Assembly (NCBI GenBank): GCA_012799135.1
Contig: JAAZLW010000015.1
Location: forward strand, 1 to 45,506
DNA: 45,506 bases
Reading direction: 5' to 3'
Source: Bacillota bacterium
GTDB taxonomy: Bacteria; Bacillota; Limnochordia; DTU087
A model generated the notes under the pieces. It had not been told where the DNA came from. It saw only the letters and a program-made list of their open reading frames with translations, and ran no database searches. The stretch's first letter is position 1. Each line of letters opens with the position of its first letter. Position numbers and translations under genes: made by a program. This document shows positions 27,250 through 36,411 of the stretch, in pieces.

Positions 27250-28578
27250 ATGAGCATAGCCAAAACCTTTAGGGGAGGTATTCACCCCGTTGGCCATAAG
27301 GAGCTGAGCAGCAATAAGGCCATCACAGTGATGACGCCCCCCGTTGAGGTAATTATCCCTCTGCAGCAACATGTCGGAGCTCCCTGCAAGCCCTTAGTGA
27401 AAAAAGGGGACATCGTCAATAAGGGGCAGAAAATCGGAGATACCGACGCTTTTGTTTCGGCGCCTATTCACGCATCAGTATCTGGAGTTGTCAAGGCCAT
27501 TGAGCCATGTTGGCATCCTACTGGAGCCAGAGTCGAAGGTATAGTAATCGAAAACGATGGTGAAGAACGTCTAGACCCCAGCATCCATCCTCAAAATGAT
27601 CTGGACCAACTAGACGCTCAAGCCATCAGAGCCATTATTCGGGAAGCGGGCATTGTGGGCCTGGGAGGCGCGACCTTTCCTACCCATGTGAAAGTAACAC
27701 CCCCCTCGGATAAACGGATCGATACTCTCATTATTAATGGTTGTGAATGTGAGCCCTATCTCACCTGTGACCATCGCTTGATGGTGGAGCATCCCGAGAG
27801 GATCATCTACGGTACCCGAGTACTCCTAAAAGCCTTGGGGATCAGTAAAGCAGTGATCGGGATCGAGCTAAACAAGCCTGATGCTATAGCGGCCATGGAG
27901 AAAGCAGCCGCTAGCTATCCCGGCATTGAGGTTGTTCCTTTGAAGATCAAGTACCCGCAAGGTGCTGAAAAGCAGCTAATTACAGCCCTCACGGGGAAGG
28001 AAGTCCCAGTTGGCGGTCTGCCGATGGATATTGGCATCGTAGTCAATAACGTAGGGACTGCGGCAGCCATCCAGGCAGCTGTTCAATGGGGAATGCCCTT
28101 GATCGAGCGGGTGGTAACTGTTTCGGGCGAAGGGGTTAGCGAACCCCACAACTTCTTGGTTCGGATTGGGACTCGGTTGAGTGAACTGATTGAGGCCGCC
28201 GGAGGGTTTAGAGGGACACCTAAGCAGGTGATCATGGGAGGTCCCTTGACGGGAGTGGCCCAGTTTGATCTGTCAGTTCCGGTCACCAAGTGCACATCTG
28301 GCATTCTGGCATTCAACCACTTGAGAACAGCCAGGCAACCGGAACCATGCATCCGCTGTGGCCGCTGTGTTGATGTATGCCCGGCCTTTTTGCTACCTGT
28401 AACCATAGTCCGCTATGCTGATGGCGGAAAGCTAGATGCGGCGGTGGAGTGGGGTCTGCTCAATTGCATGGAATGTGGCAGTTGTTCTTATGTATGTCCT
28501 GCTAATCGCTTCTTGGTTCAGTCGATTAAACTTGCCAAACAGGAAGTACAGGCTCAGCGCAGCAAAAAGACCAGCTAA
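27250..28578 (+). CDS. rnfC: Rnf electron transport complex subunit C
   Basis: KTFRGGIHPVGHKELS, GLGGATFPTHVK and two CxxCxxCxxxCP clusters (CIRCGRCVDVCP, CMECGSCSYVCP); ATG 27250 follows GGAGG. Confidence 0.96.
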   Translation: MSIAKTFRGGIHPVGHKELSSNKAITVMTPPVEVIIPLQQHVGAPCKPLVKKGDIVNKGQKIGDTDAFVSAPIHASVSGVVKAIEPCWHPTGARVEGIVIENDGEERLDPSIHPQNDLDQLDAQAIRAIIREAGIVGLGGATFPTHVKVTPPSDKRIDTLIINGCECEPYLTCDHRLMVEHPERIIYGTRVLLKALGISKAVIGIELNKPDAIAAMEKAAASYPGIEVVPLKIKYPQGAEKQLITALTGKEVPVGGLPMDIGIVVNNVGTAAAIQAAVQWGMPLIERVVTVSGEGVSEPHNFLVRIGTRLSELIEAAGGFRGTPKQVIMGGPLTGVAQFDLSVPVTKCTSGILAFNHLRTARQPEPCIRCGRCVDVCPAFLLPVTIVRYADGGKLDAAVEWGLLNCMECGSCSYVCPANRFLVQSIKLAKQEVQAQRSKKTS

Positions 28579-28597
28579 GAGGGAGGGAACTAATCTC

Positions 28598-29542
28598 ATG
28601 CAAGGCAATGCTGTCAAAACTGACACAGAGCTAATCATATCTCCAGCTCCCCATGTGTCGGATCAGGAATCAGTCTCAAGCATTATGTATGGTGTTGTTA
28701 TTGCTTTACTGCCGGCTCTAATCGCATCTATGTACTTCTTCCGTTTTCGAGCTCTTTGGCTGGTTACGGTAACGGTTGGAGCTTGTATCCTCACAGAATG
28801 GGCTTTCCAAAAACTAAGAGGCAAACCTATTACGATTTATGATGGTAGTGCCATTGTCACCGGCATACTTCTAGCCTTTAATCTGCCCCCTTCCATCCCG
28901 GCGTGGATGGCGATAGTGGGCGGGGTTGTATCCATGACATTGGGTAAACATGTTTTCGGCGGTCTAGGGTTTAACCCATTTAACCCTGCCCTAGTGGGTA
29001 GAGCTTTTCTTTTGGCGGCTTTCCCTGCGGCAATGATCACTTGGACAAGCCCTATCGATGGCGTGGCGACAGTGACTCCCCTAGTTCAAATGCAGATGGG
29101 TCGTATCACCAGCAGCTATTGGGATTTGTTCATTGGCAATGTGGGAGGTTGCCTGGGTGAAACATCCGCCTTGGCTATACTGATCGGAGGTCTATATCTT
29201 CTGTATAAGAGGTATATCGATTGGCGCATTCCCGTCAGCTATCTCGGTACAGTGGGCATTATCGCCCTGGCCTTTGGTCAGGACCCAGTCTTTCACTGGC
29301 TGGCAGGCGGTCTCATGCTCGGAGCTTTCTTTATGGCCACCGACATGGTAACCACCCCAATTACTCCTAAGGGCAAGTGGCTATTTGGTATCGGTGCCGG
29401 CATTATCCTTATGGTGATTCGTTTGTGGGGTGGCTACCCAGAGGGCGTATCCTATTCTATTCTCTTAATGAACGGCTTTACACCTCTATTGGACCGTGTG
29501 ACACGGCCGCGAGCCTATGGGGAGGTGAAGACTCATGCGTGA
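28598..29542 (+). CDS. rnfD: Rnf electron transport complex subunit D
   Basis: SPAPHV start, YDGSAIVTGILLAFNLPPSIPAWMAIVGG, NPFNPALVGRAFLLAAFP; ATG 28598 after GGGAGGG. The supplied ORF extends upstream into rnfC. Confidence 0.95.
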   Translation: MQGNAVKTDTELIISPAPHVSDQESVSSIMYGVVIALLPALIASMYFFRFRALWLVTVTVGACILTEWAFQKLRGKPITIYDGSAIVTGILLAFNLPPSIPAWMAIVGGVVSMTLGKHVFGGLGFNPFNPALVGRAFLLAAFPAAMITWTSPIDGVATVTPLVQMQMGRITSSYWDLFIGNVGGCLGETSALAILIGGLYLLYKRYIDWRIPVSYLGTVGIIALAFGQDPVFHWLAGGLMLGAFFMATDMVTTPITPKGKWLFGIGAGIILMVIRLWGGYPEGVSYSILLMNGFTPLLDRVTRPRAYGEVKTHA

Positions 29543-30395
29543 GAGCGTAAGATTAGTTGTTGTACTGGGCATAATCGCTACCATATCCGGTGGAGTATTG
29601 GCCTATGTACACCAGACCATGTCTCCCATCATTGAAGAAAACAAAAAGGCCGCTATGGGTGAAGCTATTTTAGAGGTACTACCAGGAGCCATCACCTTTG
29701 AAACACTGACTCTTAAGGGTGACATCGGTAATGATATTGATGTAGCCGGCGGTGGTAATGCAAGTGACGGAACTAGCAGTAGTACTGTCATTGATTCTAC
29801 CAGCGACGGTTCTGTAACTGATGGTACCAGTAGTGGCACTATGGCGGATACCACCACCAGCGGCACCCTAGCTGACGCTACCAGTAGTGGTACCATGACT
29901 GACTCTACGAGCAGCGATACTGCTGATGCTACCAGTAGTAGCACTTTGGCAGATGCCACCAGCGGCAGTACCTTAGCTGATGCTACCAGTGGGGGCTCAG
30001 TGGACGGTACCAGCGGAAGCTCAGTAGTCGTAGACGTGGTTACCACCTATAGAGGCATTGATGCTGACGGCAAGACTACCGGCATAGCCTTTGCCGTTGA
30101 TGGCAATGGGTTTGGTGGTACGATTAGGTTGATGGTGGGCTTCGATCCTGCTACCCGCAAATTGAGCAGGGTCAAGGTCCTCGATCATCTGGAGACCCCA
30201 GGTCTGGGAGCTCGAATCACTGAGCCGGGCTTTTTGGGGCAGTTTGAGAATAAGTCTCTAGATGATGCCTTTACTGCCAAACAGGACGTGGATGCGATCA
30301 CTGGAGCCACTGTCTCTTCCCAAGCCGTGGCTGCCACAATCAAGGCTGCCCTTTCAGAAGTAGAAGCAGACTTGCGAGCAGGAGGTATCCGGTAG
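29535..30395 (+). CDS. rnfG: Rnf electron transport complex subunit G with a Ser/Thr/Asp repeat insertion
   Basis: N-terminal TM helix, FMN-binding region (GLGARITEPGFLGQFENKSL, DAITGATVSSQAV), low-complexity insert between them. Confidence 0.93.
   Translation: MRESVRLVVVLGIIATISGGVLAYVHQTMSPIIEENKKAAMGEAILEVLPGAITFETLTLKGDIGNDIDVAGGGNASDGTSSSTVIDSTSDGSVTDGTSSGTMADTTTSGTLADATSSGTMTDSTSSDTADATSSSTLADATSGSTLADATSGGSVDGTSGSSVVVDVVTTYRGIDADGKTTGIAFAVDGNGFGGTIRLMVGFDPATRKLSRVKVLDHLETPGLGARITEPGFLGQFENKSLDDAFTAKQDVDAITGATVSSQAVAATIKAALSEVEADLRAGGIR
29766..30029 (+). repeat. Degenerate 27-bp (9-aa) tandem repeat array in rnfG
   Basis: About ten units of type D-x-T-S-x-x-[ST]-x-x: DGTSSSTVI DSTSDGSVT DGTSSGTMA DTTTSGTLA DATSSGTMT DSTSSDTA DATSSSTLA DATSGSTLA DATSGGSV DGTSGSSVV. 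Confidence 0.95.
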
Positions 30396-31048
30396 TGAAA
30401 GGCTTAAGACGAGAATTCCTCAAAGGGTTATGGGATGAACATCCGACCTTCCGATTGCTAATCGGCATGTGCCCCACTCTGGCAGTTACTACTGCAGCGG
30501 CTAATGGCTTAGCCATGGGGCTGGCTACTACCTTTGTGTTGGTCTGTTCTTCAGTTATGATTTCCTTGATGAAGAACCTAATCCCCAAGAAGGTGCGCAT
30601 TCCCTGCTATATCATTATCGTTGCCACCTTCGTCACGATTACTGATATGGTACTGGCAGCCAATTTCCCGGATCTGCATAAGATCTTAGGGTTGTTCATC
30701 CCGCTGATTGTGGTCAACTGTATCATCCTGGGGCGAGCTGAGGCCTATGCGTCCAAGATGCCGGTATTTTACTCCCTGATTGATGCCTTGGGCATGGGAG
30801 TAGGAATCACCTGGGGCCTTACATTCCTGGGCGGTGTTAGAGAGCTCTTGGGTATGGGTTCACTGTTCGGGCGGATGATTTTGCCCGAAACGGCTACCTC
30901 CTGGGTAATATTCCTCCTACCACCAGGTGCTTTCTTCACACTGGGGATTATGGTGGGAGCAATGAATCAGATCAACTTTGCTTTGGAGCGCCGCAAGCGG
31001 GAACAAAGGACCGGCTCAATTACCGCCGGTCAGGCTGTTCAGGGCTAG
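30395..31048 (+). CDS. rnfE: Rnf electron transport complex subunit E
   Basis: LWDEHPTFRLLIGMCPTLAVTTAAANGLAMGLATTFVL; GTG start. Confidence 0.95.
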   Translation: MKGLRREFLKGLWDEHPTFRLLIGMCPTLAVTTAAANGLAMGLATTFVLVCSSVMISLMKNLIPKKVRIPCYIIIVATFVTITDMVLAANFPDLHKILGLFIPLIVVNCIILGRAEAYASKMPVFYSLIDALGMGVGITWGLTFLGGVRELLGMGSLFGRMILPETATSWVIFLLPPGAFFTLGIMVGAMNQINFALERRKREQRTGSITAGQAVQG

Positions 31049-31066
31049 GAAAGGAAGGTCTAGGAT

Positions 31067-31648
31067 ATGGGAGAACTCGCACTTGTCTTTATTGGTGCTG
31101 TGTTGGTCAACAACTTCGTATTAGTCAGATTCCTTGGCATATGCCCTTTCCTCGGGGTTTCCAAGGAACTTGATACTGCAATGGGCATGGGGATGGCTAC
31201 CACTTTCGTTTTGGTGCTTTCCGGGGCAGCCACCTGGCTCGTGCAAACCTATATACTCGCGCCTTTTGGGATGCCCTTTTTGCAGACTGTAGCCTTTATC
31301 TTGATCATTGCCTCCTTAGTGCAATTAGTTGAGATGTTCCTGCAAAAAACCAGTCCCGGGCTTTATCGTGCTTTAGGCATATTTCTGCCTTTGATTACCA
31401 CGAATTGTGCGGTCCTGGGTCTGGCCATCCTTGTGGCACAGAAGAACTATACACTCATTCAGACCATTGTCTTTGCTTTGGGTACCGGCGCAGGTTTTAC
31501 TTTGGCATTGGCAATGATGGCAGGAATTCGAGAACAGCTGCAGTTTGCCGATATTCCCAAACCATTACAAGGAGCGGGCATAGCGCTAATCACCGCTGGC
31601 TTGATGTCCATGGCTTTTATGGGTTTTTCTGGCTTGATTGCCATGTGA
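31067..31648 (+). CDS. rnfA: Rnf electron transport complex subunit A
   Basis: GAVLVNNFVLVRFLGICPFLGVSKELDTAMGMGMATTFVL. Confidence 0.96.
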   Translation: MGELALVFIGAVLVNNFVLVRFLGICPFLGVSKELDTAMGMGMATTFVLVLSGAATWLVQTYILAPFGMPFLQTVAFILIIASLVQLVEMFLQKTSPGLYRALGIFLPLITTNCAVLGLAILVAQKNYTLIQTIVFALGTGAGFTLALAMMAGIREQLQFADIPKPLQGAGIALITAGLMSMAFMGFSGLIAM

Positions 31649-31694
31649 CGAGTGAGAATATCGGTCTGAAGCAACGTGTAGGAGGGAAAACTGG

Positions 31695-32525
31695 ATGGCT
31701 AATACAGTCATAGTCTCCCTGGTAAGTATGGGTGCCATGGGAGCGTTGTTCGGAGCCGGGTTAGCATGGGCCTCTCGCAAATTCGCGGTAGAGTCGGATC
31801 ATAGAATAGATGAGATTGAAGCGGTTCTTCCCGGAGCAAACTGTGGAGGCTGTGGCTATCCCGGTTGCCGGGGTTTTGCTGAGGCTGTGGTTACAGCCGG
31901 AGCTGCGGTCAATGGCTGCCCTGTTGGTGGCAGTGCGGTAGCGGCTCAGGTGGCAAAGATTATGGGAGTGAAACTAGAAGACAGCGGTGAACGGCTAGTA
32001 GCACTGGTCCGCTGTGGTGGCGGCCATGCCGAAGCCAAACAGAGAGCAGAATATGTAGGTATAGATGACTGCCGGGCGGCCGTGCTGGTGGGCGGTGGTG
32101 CCAAGGGGTGCGAATATGGCTGCTTAGGGCTGGCAAGCTGTGTAAAGGCCTGCCCCTTTGATGCGATCACGATGGGACCCAATGGTCTGCCCATTGTGGA
32201 TAAGGCTGCCTGCACCGCTTGTGGAAGATGTGTTGCAGCTTGTCCTCGGGACCTGATTGCACTTGTGCCCTGTAATATGCAGGTTCACGTGCTTTGCCGT
32301 TCCTATGACCGTGGAAGACAAGTACGGGACAACTGCCAAGTGGGTTGTATTGGATGTAAGGCCTGTGAGCGGGTATGTGAAGCTGATGCAATCCATGTAA
32401 CTGATTTCCTAGCCGAGATTGATTATACCAAATGCACCAACTGTGGAGCTTGTGCGGCCAAATGCCCGACTAAGGCAATTACCATAGAAGATGGCCGGCC
32501 ACAAGTAGCTTCAGTAGCCAGCTAG
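31695..32525 (+). CDS. rnfB: Rnf electron transport complex subunit B (ferredoxin-type)
   Basis: LPGANCGGCGYPGCRGFAEA plus further CxxCxxCxxxCP clusters. Confidence 0.96.
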   Translation: MANTVIVSLVSMGAMGALFGAGLAWASRKFAVESDHRIDEIEAVLPGANCGGCGYPGCRGFAEAVVTAGAAVNGCPVGGSAVAAQVAKIMGVKLEDSGERLVALVRCGGGHAEAKQRAEYVGIDDCRAAVLVGGGAKGCEYGCLGLASCVKACPFDAITMGPNGLPIVDKAACTACGRCVAACPRDLIALVPCNMQVHVLCRSYDRGRQVRDNCQVGCIGCKACERVCEADAIHVTDFLAEIDYTKCTNCGACAAKCPTKAITIEDGRPQVASVAS

Positions 32526-32545
32526 GAAAGATAGCTTGCTGACGA

Positions 32546-32569
32546 GCCGCCTGTGTACAGGCGGCTTTT
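32546..32569 (+). terminator. Rho-independent terminator of the rnf operon
   Basis: GCCGCCTG-tgta-CAGGCGGC followed by TTTTC. Confidence 0.9.
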
Positions 32570-32680
32570 CTGTATTTCAGGGAAACCATTCTGGTAAACA
32601 GGAGATTATGGGAATGAAGGGAAAATATCATATGTAGACCATGGGTAATCATTGGACCAGCAGAGCAAGGAGGAGATAGT

Positions 32681-33172
32681 ATGGATGCCCTGCAGGCAAT
32701 AAGGACCCGACGGAGCATACGCAAGTATGAGGATAAACCAATACCTAAGGAAACACTGGAGGCCATCGTTGACTGTGGTCGCTTGGCTGCTAGTGGCCGC
32801 AATGAGCAGCCCTGGGAGTTCGTCGTGGTAACTGAACCTGAGATCAAACAGAAGATCGCCGAGGCTGCCGATTATGGCAAATTTATCGCGCAAGCGGCGG
32901 CCTGTATCGCTGTATTCTGCCGAGATACAACATACTATATAGAAGATGGATCAGCTGCAACCCAGAATATCCTGGTGGGAGCTTGGGCCTTAGGAGTTGG
33001 CACTTGCTGGATAGCCGGAGATAAGAAACACTATGCACCAACCATCGGGCAAATCGTAGGAGCCCCGACCAATACTAAGCTAGTCTCCCTCATAGCTCTG
33101 GGCTACCCAGCGGAACAGCCCACCAGAACCAAACGACAACTGAACGAAGTCATCCACTGGAACGGCTTTTGA
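32681..33172 (+). CDS. Nitroreductase-family FMN oxidoreductase
   Basis: MDALQAIRTRRSIRKYEDKPIPKETLEAIVDCGRLAASGRNEQPWEFVVV. Confidence 0.93.
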   Translation: MDALQAIRTRRSIRKYEDKPIPKETLEAIVDCGRLAASGRNEQPWEFVVVTEPEIKQKIAEAADYGKFIAQAAACIAVFCRDTTYYIEDGSAATQNILVGAWALGVGTCWIAGDKKHYAPTIGQIVGAPTNTKLVSLIALGYPAEQPTRTKRQLNEVIHWNGF

Positions 33173-33252
33173 GCGCAATTCGGAATAATCGAAAGGAGGG
33201 AGGGCGTCAGACTCCCACTGCATGTCAGGCGGGATCATAGCGCCCACTATAG

Positions 33253-33729
33253 ATGAAAAGTAAGCGGTTCATGGGCTTGCTGGCCCTCTTACTGCTCACA
33301 CTTACTCTTGCAGGGTGCACAGTGTCCGGAAGAGTACATTTGACCTTTCAGCCTAAGGATGTAGTAGAGCTGACCCTACGGGATGTAGAGATTTACCGCC
33401 GCTGGTATGGATCAGATCCCTATGCTAATAATCTCTCCTTTCGGATCTATGTAAGGGATGATTATATAGGGACCATACCCAGGGATGGTGCGTTTCTTGA
33501 GATCCCAGTTGGGGAGCCCAGGGTTCTTAGCCACTCGGTGCGTTTCTATCCAAGTAAGTACCGCTATCCGCCGGACATACGCATAGAAGTCTGGGACCAT
33601 GGGTATTCGCCTCGGGATAGAACACAGCATGTCGATGATCTATTTATTCCTTACCGGGCGTGGCAGGAACAGTACACCAGCGGTAAACACGTTTACCTTC
33701 GATATGATGTCAAGGTTTATCGATGGTAA
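33253..33729 (+). CDS. Putative lipoprotein of unknown function
   Basis: Signal peptide with LAGC lipobox; no recognised domain. Confidence 0.65.
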   Translation: MKSKRFMGLLALLLLTLTLAGCTVSGRVHLTFQPKDVVELTLRDVEIYRRWYGSDPYANNLSFRIYVRDDYIGTIPRDGAFLEIPVGEPRVLSHSVRFYPSKYRYPPDIRIEVWDHGYSPRDRTQHVDDLFIPYRAWQEQYTSGKHVYLRYDVKVYRW

Positions 33730-33916
33730 GAGCATCTTCCAGTTCCAGGATCGCCAGACGCCCCATGGGTAGCCAATACTTTCCCGACTACTCAAAGGAA
33801 GCATGTCCAAAAAGGAACATACCCACAAACAACAATTAGGGAGGGCCCTAGCAGGGCTACTCCCTGATTGATTGCTACTCCCTGTTTGCTTGGCTATTTG
33901 CTGTGTCTATACACCG

Positions 33917-35437
33917 TTACTCTACTACCACTATACGCCCCGCTACGTCGGGAGCGATAGTGCCCTCATCCACAACATGGCCGGCCACAGCATCTCTAAG
34001 CATCTCACCGGTCTCGACCAGTATGGTAGCAGATTCAAACATGACATAGCCATCGCCGCCTGCGGCGATAAAGTCATTGGTGGCTACTGTATAGAGTCTA
34101 TCCAGATTCAGGGCTTCGTCCCCGACCATAACATCGATCACCCTAGAGCCTGGCTCCCGGGAGGGATCGAACATAAACTCAAGGCCAGACACCTGGAGGA
34201 AGCCTCCATTTTGCTCTGGATAGAGTCTTACACTATGCTCTAAAGCCTCGAGTAGATCTCGACCCCGCATCTCCACTTTGACCAAGGTATTATCAAAGGG
34301 GAGAACAGTATAGATATCGCCGATAGTGATGGCTCCAGCATTGATGGAGGCTCTGATCCCGCCACCGTTATTTACCGCCAGATCAGCGCCGACTGCCTCC
34401 CGCATTATATCGGTAATTAGATCTCCCAGATTAGTCTCTTTCGTTCTAACGTTGGCTCTTTCACCATCCAAGAGGATAGCAGCAGTGCCAATCTCTTGGT
34501 CTAGCTTCTCCTTAAGCTCCTGCCCCCATTTGCCTACCACTCTGGCGGCATTAGGATGATCTGCAACTTCAGCAGTCACTGGCACCAGCTTCCTCGAAAC
34601 ATCAATCACATCTCCATCTTCCAATGTGATCTGAAGATAACCTAGCTCCCGGGCATGTTCACCTGCCTGGACGATATAGGTATTGCCTACTACCACCGGC
34701 TCCTCGATGCGGGTATGGGAGTGTCCCCCAACGATAACATCTATCTCTGGCACCGCTGCAGCCAGCTCCATATCGCCATCGATGCCTAGATGGGTAAGGG
34801 CAATGACGACATCGACTTGGGGTCGTAGATAACCGGCTAGACTCCTAGCCCGTTCAATGGGGTCATTGAGGGTGAGTCCCACCACATTCTTCGGATGCGT
34901 CACCAAAGGAATGTCCGGTGTAGTAAGGCCGATGATACCAACCTTGAGATTACCTACTGACTTGACTACGGCTGAGAATCCTATGGGTTCACCGGTGGTC
35001 TCCTTAAGTACATTAGCTGCTAGAACGGGAAAGACAGCTTCCTGTTGCCGTTCAGCCAAAGCCATCTGTCCATAGTTAAAGTCATGGTTGCCTAAAGTCA
35101 TGGCATCATAAACCATCAAGTTCATGACTTCCACAACAGACCGACCCTCAAACATATTGGCGATATTGGTCCCATGCCAGGCATCCCCGGCATCCAATAG
35201 CAGCACGTTCTTCCCATTACCTTCTCGCAACTCATCTACCAGTGTCGCGACCCGAATCATGCCACCGATGGGTGCTGCATCACTCGCCGGTGCAAAAGGC
35301 TCCAGACGGGCATGGGTATCATTGGTGTGCAGAATCACCAGTGTATCCGCGGCTTGGGCAGTCAAACCAGGCGATACCACCAACAGGGTTATGACTAGCA
35401 TGAGTGAGAACTGCCTAACTCTATACTTCTTCATCAC
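33917..35437 (-). CDS. 5'-nucleotidase/metallophosphatase (UshA-type)
   Basis: LVILHTNDTHARLEPF, TLGNHDFNYG, GGHSHTRIEEP, NNGGGIRASINAG and VATNDFIAAGGDGY. Confidence 0.94.
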   Translation of the reverse strand: MMKKYRVRQFSLMLVITLLVVSPGLTAQAADTLVILHTNDTHARLEPFAPASDAAPIGGMIRVATLVDELREGNGKNVLLLDAGDAWHGTNIANMFEGRSVVEVMNLMVYDAMTLGNHDFNYGQMALAERQQEAVFPVLAANVLKETTGEPIGFSAVVKSVGNLKVGIIGLTTPDIPLVTHPKNVVGLTLNDPIERARSLAGYLRPQVDVVIALTHLGIDGDMELAAAVPEIDVIVGGHSHTRIEEPVVVGNTYIVQAGEHARELGYLQITLEDGDVIDVSRKLVPVTAEVADHPNAARVVGKWGQELKEKLDQEIGTAAILLDGERANVRTKETNLGDLITDIMREAVGADLAVNNGGGIRASINAGAITIGDIYTVLPFDNTLVKVEMRGRDLLEALEHSVRLYPEQNGGFLQVSGLEFMFDPSREPGSRVIDVMVGDEALNLDRLYTVATNDFIAAGGDGYVMFESATILVETGEMLRDAVAGHVVDEGTIAPDVAGRIVVVE

Positions 35438-35561
35438 AAAACCCCCTCTTGTATTCTCTTACCGTAAACTTCCTAATTAGATGTACTGTATAACCCGAAG
35501 GGATTCCTGCTTCTTAGCCCATTCTTCACTGAAGAGCTAAGGCTTTCTATGATGATATGAT

Positions 35562-35590
35562 CAAAAACACCCTGGAAAGCTCCAGGGTGT
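35562..35590 (-). terminator. Rho-independent terminator of the adenylate kinase gene
   Basis: Minus strand ACACCCTGGA-gctt-TCCAGGGTGTTTTTGA, 10-bp stem plus T tract. Confidence 0.88.
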
Positions 35591-35626
35591 AAATCTCAGG
35601 CGGTGTTCAGGTAGTCTGCTATAACC

Positions 35627-36268
35627 TTACATCTTCGGTAAGATGATTCCATCCAAAACCTCGCTAATATCTGCGAAAATGCCCTCAACACTCTGATCTG
35701 CACCGATAGGGTAGAGTAGTCCACATTGCTCATAGAAATCCCTTAATGGCTTGATCTCCGCCTGATAGACCTCCATCCGGTGGCGAATAGTCTCAGGATT
35801 GTCGTCTTCGCGCTGGATGAGGTGACCGCCACACGGACATCGCTCTAGGCGATAGAACTGGATATGATAGGTCTTGCTGCAGCGATCACAAACCCGCCGT
35901 CCAGATAAGCGGTGGATTACCGAATCCACGGCCAACTCCAGAAGAAAGACTACATCTAGTACTGGTGGATGCTCCTTGAGATATCTATCTAGATGTTGGG
36001 CTTGCAACAAGGTTCTTGGATAACCATCCAAGATCACACTTTCGTAGCGCTGCAACTGGTTCTCGATGATCATGTTCACGATCCCGTCTTCTACCATGTC
36101 TCCCTTACTGAGGGTACCTCTGATGGAGCGACCGATTTCAGTTTGCTCCGCCACCTCGTGCCTCAGAATGCTCCCCATGGACAAATGAACAGCACCGTAC
36201 TTCGTACTGACAAGCCGAGCTTGGGTTCCCTTTCCGGCGCCGGGCGCCCCTAACATGACCATACGCAT
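35627..36268 (-). CDS. adk: Adenylate kinase family
   Basis: MRMVMLGAPGAGKGTQARLV, LDGYPRTLLQAQHLD and Cys-containing LID CDRCSKTYHIQF...CPCGGHLIQREDD. Confidence 0.9.
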   Translation of the reverse strand: MRMVMLGAPGAGKGTQARLVSTKYGAVHLSMGSILRHEVAEQTEIGRSIRGTLSKGDMVEDGIVNMIIENQLQRYESVILDGYPRTLLQAQHLDRYLKEHPPVLDVVFLLELAVDSVIHRLSGRRVCDRCSKTYHIQFYRLERCPCGGHLIQREDDNPETIRHRMEVYQAEIKPLRDFYEQCGLLYPIGADQSVEGIFADISEVLDGIILPKM

Positions 36269-36411
36269 AGTAGTATCCCACCTGTCTCCTTATTACGACC
36301 ATTAAGGCCGGATTTCCCATAGCAAATACTTATTACCTTCTCCGGAAAGCCGGGTATCCCTTTTTGCAGTTATCCTCATTCCAGCCAGTTCTTCTCAAGT
36401 AGAGCTTTACG

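Noticed and set aside
29766-30029. Possible CRISPR or VNTR array
   Set aside because: Units are degenerate, contiguous without spacers and in frame within rnfG; a protein-coding repeat, not CRISPR.
29603-30046. 147-aa minus-strand ORF opposite rnfG
   Set aside because: Its low-complexity VPLLVASA repeats are the antisense reading of the rnfG tandem repeat; no RBS or family match.
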